Part shown: positions 61,030 through 64,000 of the stretch, one piece after another | How the letters are laid out: every line of letters begins with the position of its first letter | Numbering within the stretch: the stretch's first letter is position 1 | Assembly (NCBI RefSeq): GCF_020379485.1 | Contig: NC_063438.1 | Span: 9,686,335 to 9,750,334, forward strand | Source of the DNA: Brassica napus | Taxonomy: Eukaryota; Streptophyta; Magnoliopsida; Brassicales; Brassicaceae | Length of the DNA stretch: 64,000 nt | Reading direction: 5' to 3' | The notes under the pieces: generated by a model | The model's database searches: none | What the model was told of the DNA's origin: nothing | What the model saw: the letters and a program-made list of their open reading frames with translations, nothing else | Translations under genes and position numbers: made by a program

Positions 61030-61470
61030 TTTTTTGATCAGCTTAAATAAACTCAATACTGGTTTTGTAAACCAAACCGGAAATTCTGTATCCATGTAAA
61101 CGATGAAATATGATTGTTTCCTGATACTGCGTGCTAGAATATTCGTCTTTTAATTCTGTGTTTGTGAATATGAATGATCTCTAAGCTGAAAAAAAAATTT
61201 CTTTCAAAGTTTTGATATCTTCCAAATAACTTGCAAATGCTGGAAATTTTTTTGGTTTTGAAACCATCTTCACCAATTGAATACAATTCGTTGCAAACGT
61301 AATCTGAAACTGACGCAAGTTCCTCATACACTCCATTGCCCAAAATAGCGTTTTCACCTCCGCATGAATAGGGGAAAGAGTATCCCTGACATTTCTTGCC
61401 CCCATCAAACCATCAAAACCTTCTAAGATGCTATATCAAGAACCATCTGTAAAACACTATCGCCCTAGAA
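61030..61470 (-). pseudogene. LINE 3' fragment (RNase H)
   Basis: The minus strand encodes LSPIHAEVKTLFWAMECM, NLRQFQITFATNC and ASYLEDIKTLK, clearly the same RNase H family as the LINE at 56219-58821. The catalytic Asp of FATDC is Asn here and several frames are mixed. The tail near 61075 corresponds to the HMD...PVWFT end of the intact copy. Confidence 0.85.
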
Positions 61471-61943
61471 TTAATGGTAAATTCGTAACCCATGGTGTGC
61501 TGTCTTTTGTATGTTCAAACACATATGCCTCAGTTCAAAAGTATTTATGTTTTAATAGTATTAATATATATACATAGAGCTTTTACATGTTATAATTTTT
61601 TTTTCTGTTTTACTTCTCTATTTATTTAACATTTATTCATATTGTTATTTACTTTTTAAAACTTATTGTGCTTGGATAAAAAATCATATTTATTTAGCTT
61701 TAGTACATTTTGTCTACTTTATGTGAACTAAATTTTAACAAATATTTTTATTGATTGTAAATATTAGATCTGTAATTAATGTTTGAAATAGTTTCTTTAC
61801 TTGTTCTTTAAAGAATTTACAATAGAGACTATAATATGTCGTTTTTTTTAATTCGTCTATGGCATATTGGCATCTAACATGATAGAAAGGGCTCTGCATA
61901 CATGAGTTTAACTTAATAATAGCTTATGGTAATTAAATAGAAA
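61471..61943. other. AT-rich intergenic DNA
   Basis: Nothing identifiable is seen beyond short T runs. Confidence 0.6.
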
Positions 61944-62981
61944 CTAGGTTAAGATCCGCGCCTTGCGCGAGATGAACATTATATATATAAATTATTTTAT
62001 ATATTATATGTTTATAGCATATTATGAAATAATAAATATATATTGAACAATTAAAAAGTCATTATCTACTACTTATATAATTAAATTGGTGCGAACATAT
62101 AAATAAATTTAATAAATCGAAAAAATATTTTTTCTATTTGATATGATATATAATTAAATTTAAATGATAGTGACATATATATGGTATATGTTAATATTAA
62201 TATTTATTAGATGATGCTTTTTGCTCATATTTTTTTTATCATTTGTATCTGTTATAGGAAAAAGTCTAAATTAGTGATAACAAAATTTTCACTGTGGCAA
62301 TAATAGTTTAAGTCATTTATAATATTTTAAAAAATTAAGTTGTCAATATTTTTTTAATTTTTTTATCAAAAACAATGTTTAAAGTAAATTTCAAAATTAC
62401 GATATTTATGTTTTTTTATATGGCATATAGTTTAATTTAAAATGATACATATATTTATATATCTTTTATTTTTGATACTTATTAAATGAGACTTTCAACT
62501 TATATTATTTTTTAATTATTGGTATCATGTCATAACAAAAATTTTAAATCATAGATCACAAAATTTGAATGTGAAACTTTTAATAGTTTTAGTAATTTAT
62601 ACTCGTTTAAAAAAAATCAAAATATAATATATAAATAATTTTTTAAATTTTTATTATATGGTTACTATGATTGTTTAATTTATTTTAATAGCTTAAAATT
62701 AAATAAATATAATTATAATACACACTTATTTTTATCAAATCTTTATTATTCAAAATTATTAATTGTCATATATACTTTAGTCACACTAGGCAATTCCGTA
62801 ATCTTATTTAAGGAAATAATGAATCACATTAATAATGCATTTATTGTGGTTTAATAAAAAACTTATTATATATTTAAATGGACCAACTTATTTTTCTAAT
62901 GATTCTAAGAATCATTATAGTGATGACACGTGGCTACAAAAAAATGTTGCAATGCTTCTCAAATAATATATAGAGGATAGA
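61944..62981 (-). mobile_element. Helitron on the minus strand
   Basis: Read on the minus strand it starts TCTATCCTCTATATATTATT after an A (rc of 62982) and ends with the hairpin CTCGCGCAAGGCGCGGA then TCTTAACCTAG before a T (rc of 61943). The early block GCCACGTGTCATCA is common near the 5' end of crucifer Helitrons. The interior is AT-rich with no protein. Confidence 0.85.
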
Positions 62982-63730
62982 TCATACAGAACGATCAATT
63001 CAGTACAAGTTTCTATTTGATTTTATCTTAAGCACATGCCTCAAAACGTCAAACCGGATTTAAAATATGAAAAAATTCTAAAAAGAAATTCAACATGCCC
63101 TATTATATCGGCTAATTTAGTATGCCTGTACTATAAAACTTTGAGATCCACGAGCATTCAACCTCTTGTTGGATCCACGTTAAACGGTGAGAAAAGAAAA
63201 TGTTTACTTATCCTTTTTTTTCATCAAAAATGTTTATTTATTCGAAGTTTAAGTTTAGCGGCATTGTAAACCTCGGCCGTTTACTTAGTTATAATTACAA
63301 CTAGATATAATTAAGAAAGAAGTAGCCAAAAGATATTTTTTCCTATGAAATTTAGAAAATCTTAAACTAGAGAAAAATAACCCGAACATATACATATTAC
63401 ACTTTTTTATTAAAAACACAAGAATTCCAAATGCGTGTTTAGGTTGCTTGGATCCAAATAAAAATTGATCAAATGATCATAAGATCGTTGCAAGAGAGAG
63501 ATAATTAAATGATTAAAATATTCCAAAATGCACGTTTATCGCCTGTACGTTACCATGAGTCACCAGTCAATACAAATTGGATATATTGGAAGTTTCACGA
63601 ATATGGTGGCATCGTGATGAGTTAGAAAATGATAAAGTTAGGACTATGATTAATGTTAGGATTAATAAATTCATTTCTGTATAAATTTCTTAACATTTTT
63701 ACCAAAAAAAAGAAGAAATGCAAAATCATG
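62982..63730. other. Upstream region of the gene at the right edge
   Basis: No supported gene. A 77-codon frame at 63036 has no recognisable features. The last part is presumably promoter. Confidence 0.5.
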
Positions 63731-63785
63731 TATAAAAGGGCACCTTCGGTGCCTGCTTTTACATCATCACTCAACTCTTCATCAG

Positions 63786-63828
<43 letters not shown>

Positions 63829-63870
63829 CCAGCAGAAGAGGTAATCTCTCTCTCTCTCTCTCTCTCTCAT
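63731..63870 (+). promoter_or_regulatory. Core promoter and CT-rich leader of a gene beyond the window
   Basis: TATAAAAGGG at 63731-63740 is a consensus TATA box. A start site is expected near 63760-63765 (ACATCATCAC). A perfect 6-bp stem, GGCACC-TTC-GGTGCC, lies between them at 63739-63753. A (CT)n leader at about 63792-63825 is followed by CAGCAGAAGAG and GTAATCTC, which looks like a 5' UTR exon end and intron donor. No coding sequence falls inside the window. Confidence 0.6.
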
Positions 63871-64000
63871 ATTTTATATAAAGTAGTTGATTTTATATTT
63901 TCACTCCACTTGGTAACATATAAAGCAGTGAAAACTGTTTACTCTCAACCCAGTAAACATCGGCTTACTTTGTTTTTCTTTTGAAAATTAACATCGGCTT

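Noticed and set aside
63036..63269. 77-codon plus-strand frame
   Set aside because: Composition matches the noncoding flanks and there is no motif or splice context.

Overview
This is nuclear DNA from a crucifer, most likely a Brassica. Host genes have plant intron-exon structure, AT-rich introns and CT-rich leaders. Their protein sequences look like close orthologues of Arabidopsis genes: sucrose-phosphatase SPP1, the reductase At1g51410, the auxin carrier-like PILS6 and the RNA helicase RH34. These identities come from recall of the families, not from a database search. Most of the 64 kb is transposable elements, often nested. That density would fit a TE-rich genome such as the Brassica C genome, but the species cannot be fixed from the sequence alone.

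Left part (1-17 kb): an AT-rich start holds a Harbinger-like MITE. Next comes a small acidic ORF between inverted-repeat arms. An eight-exon sucrose-phosphatase gene follows, damaged by two single-base deletions. It lies tail to tail with an intact five-exon CCR/DFR-like reductase, and an RT-less retroposon with a 15-bp target duplication sits between them. After 3.6 kb of empty AT-rich DNA comes an intact eight-exon PILS6 gene with a G-box/ABRE promoter element.

Middle (17-34 kb): a complete 7.8-kb CACTA transposon (17376-25188, AGA target duplication) carries two transposase genes on the minus strand. Between them are two long foldbacks downstream of a plus-strand TATA box. To its right are Helitrons, a MULE-like element (copy A) packed with a palindromic motif, a 134-bp TC microsatellite and a hAT-like element.

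34-52 kb: a small non-autonomous LTR element is followed by a degenerate tandem array built on a short hairpin motif. The array is split by a 5'-truncated LINE (36945-40196) and by a Tnt1-like Ty1/copia element (41999-50026). The copia element itself contains a nested gag-only LTR element (45523-48295). Both LTR pairs are almost identical, so these insertions are young. A frameshifted RH34/eIF4A3-like helicase remnant follows at 51.3-51.9 kb.

Right part (53-64 kb): MULE-like copy B (52934-59318) carries a nested LINE with an open 854-codon pol frame. After it come two more Helitrons (one on the minus strand), a LINE fragment, and finally the TATA box and leader of a plus-strand gene whose coding region lies beyond the window.

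The host genes SPP1, At1g51410 and RH34 appear to be remnants of one block collinear with Arabidopsis At1g51380-At1g51420, stretched by transposons. PILS6 (At5g01990 in Arabidopsis) is out of place in that block.
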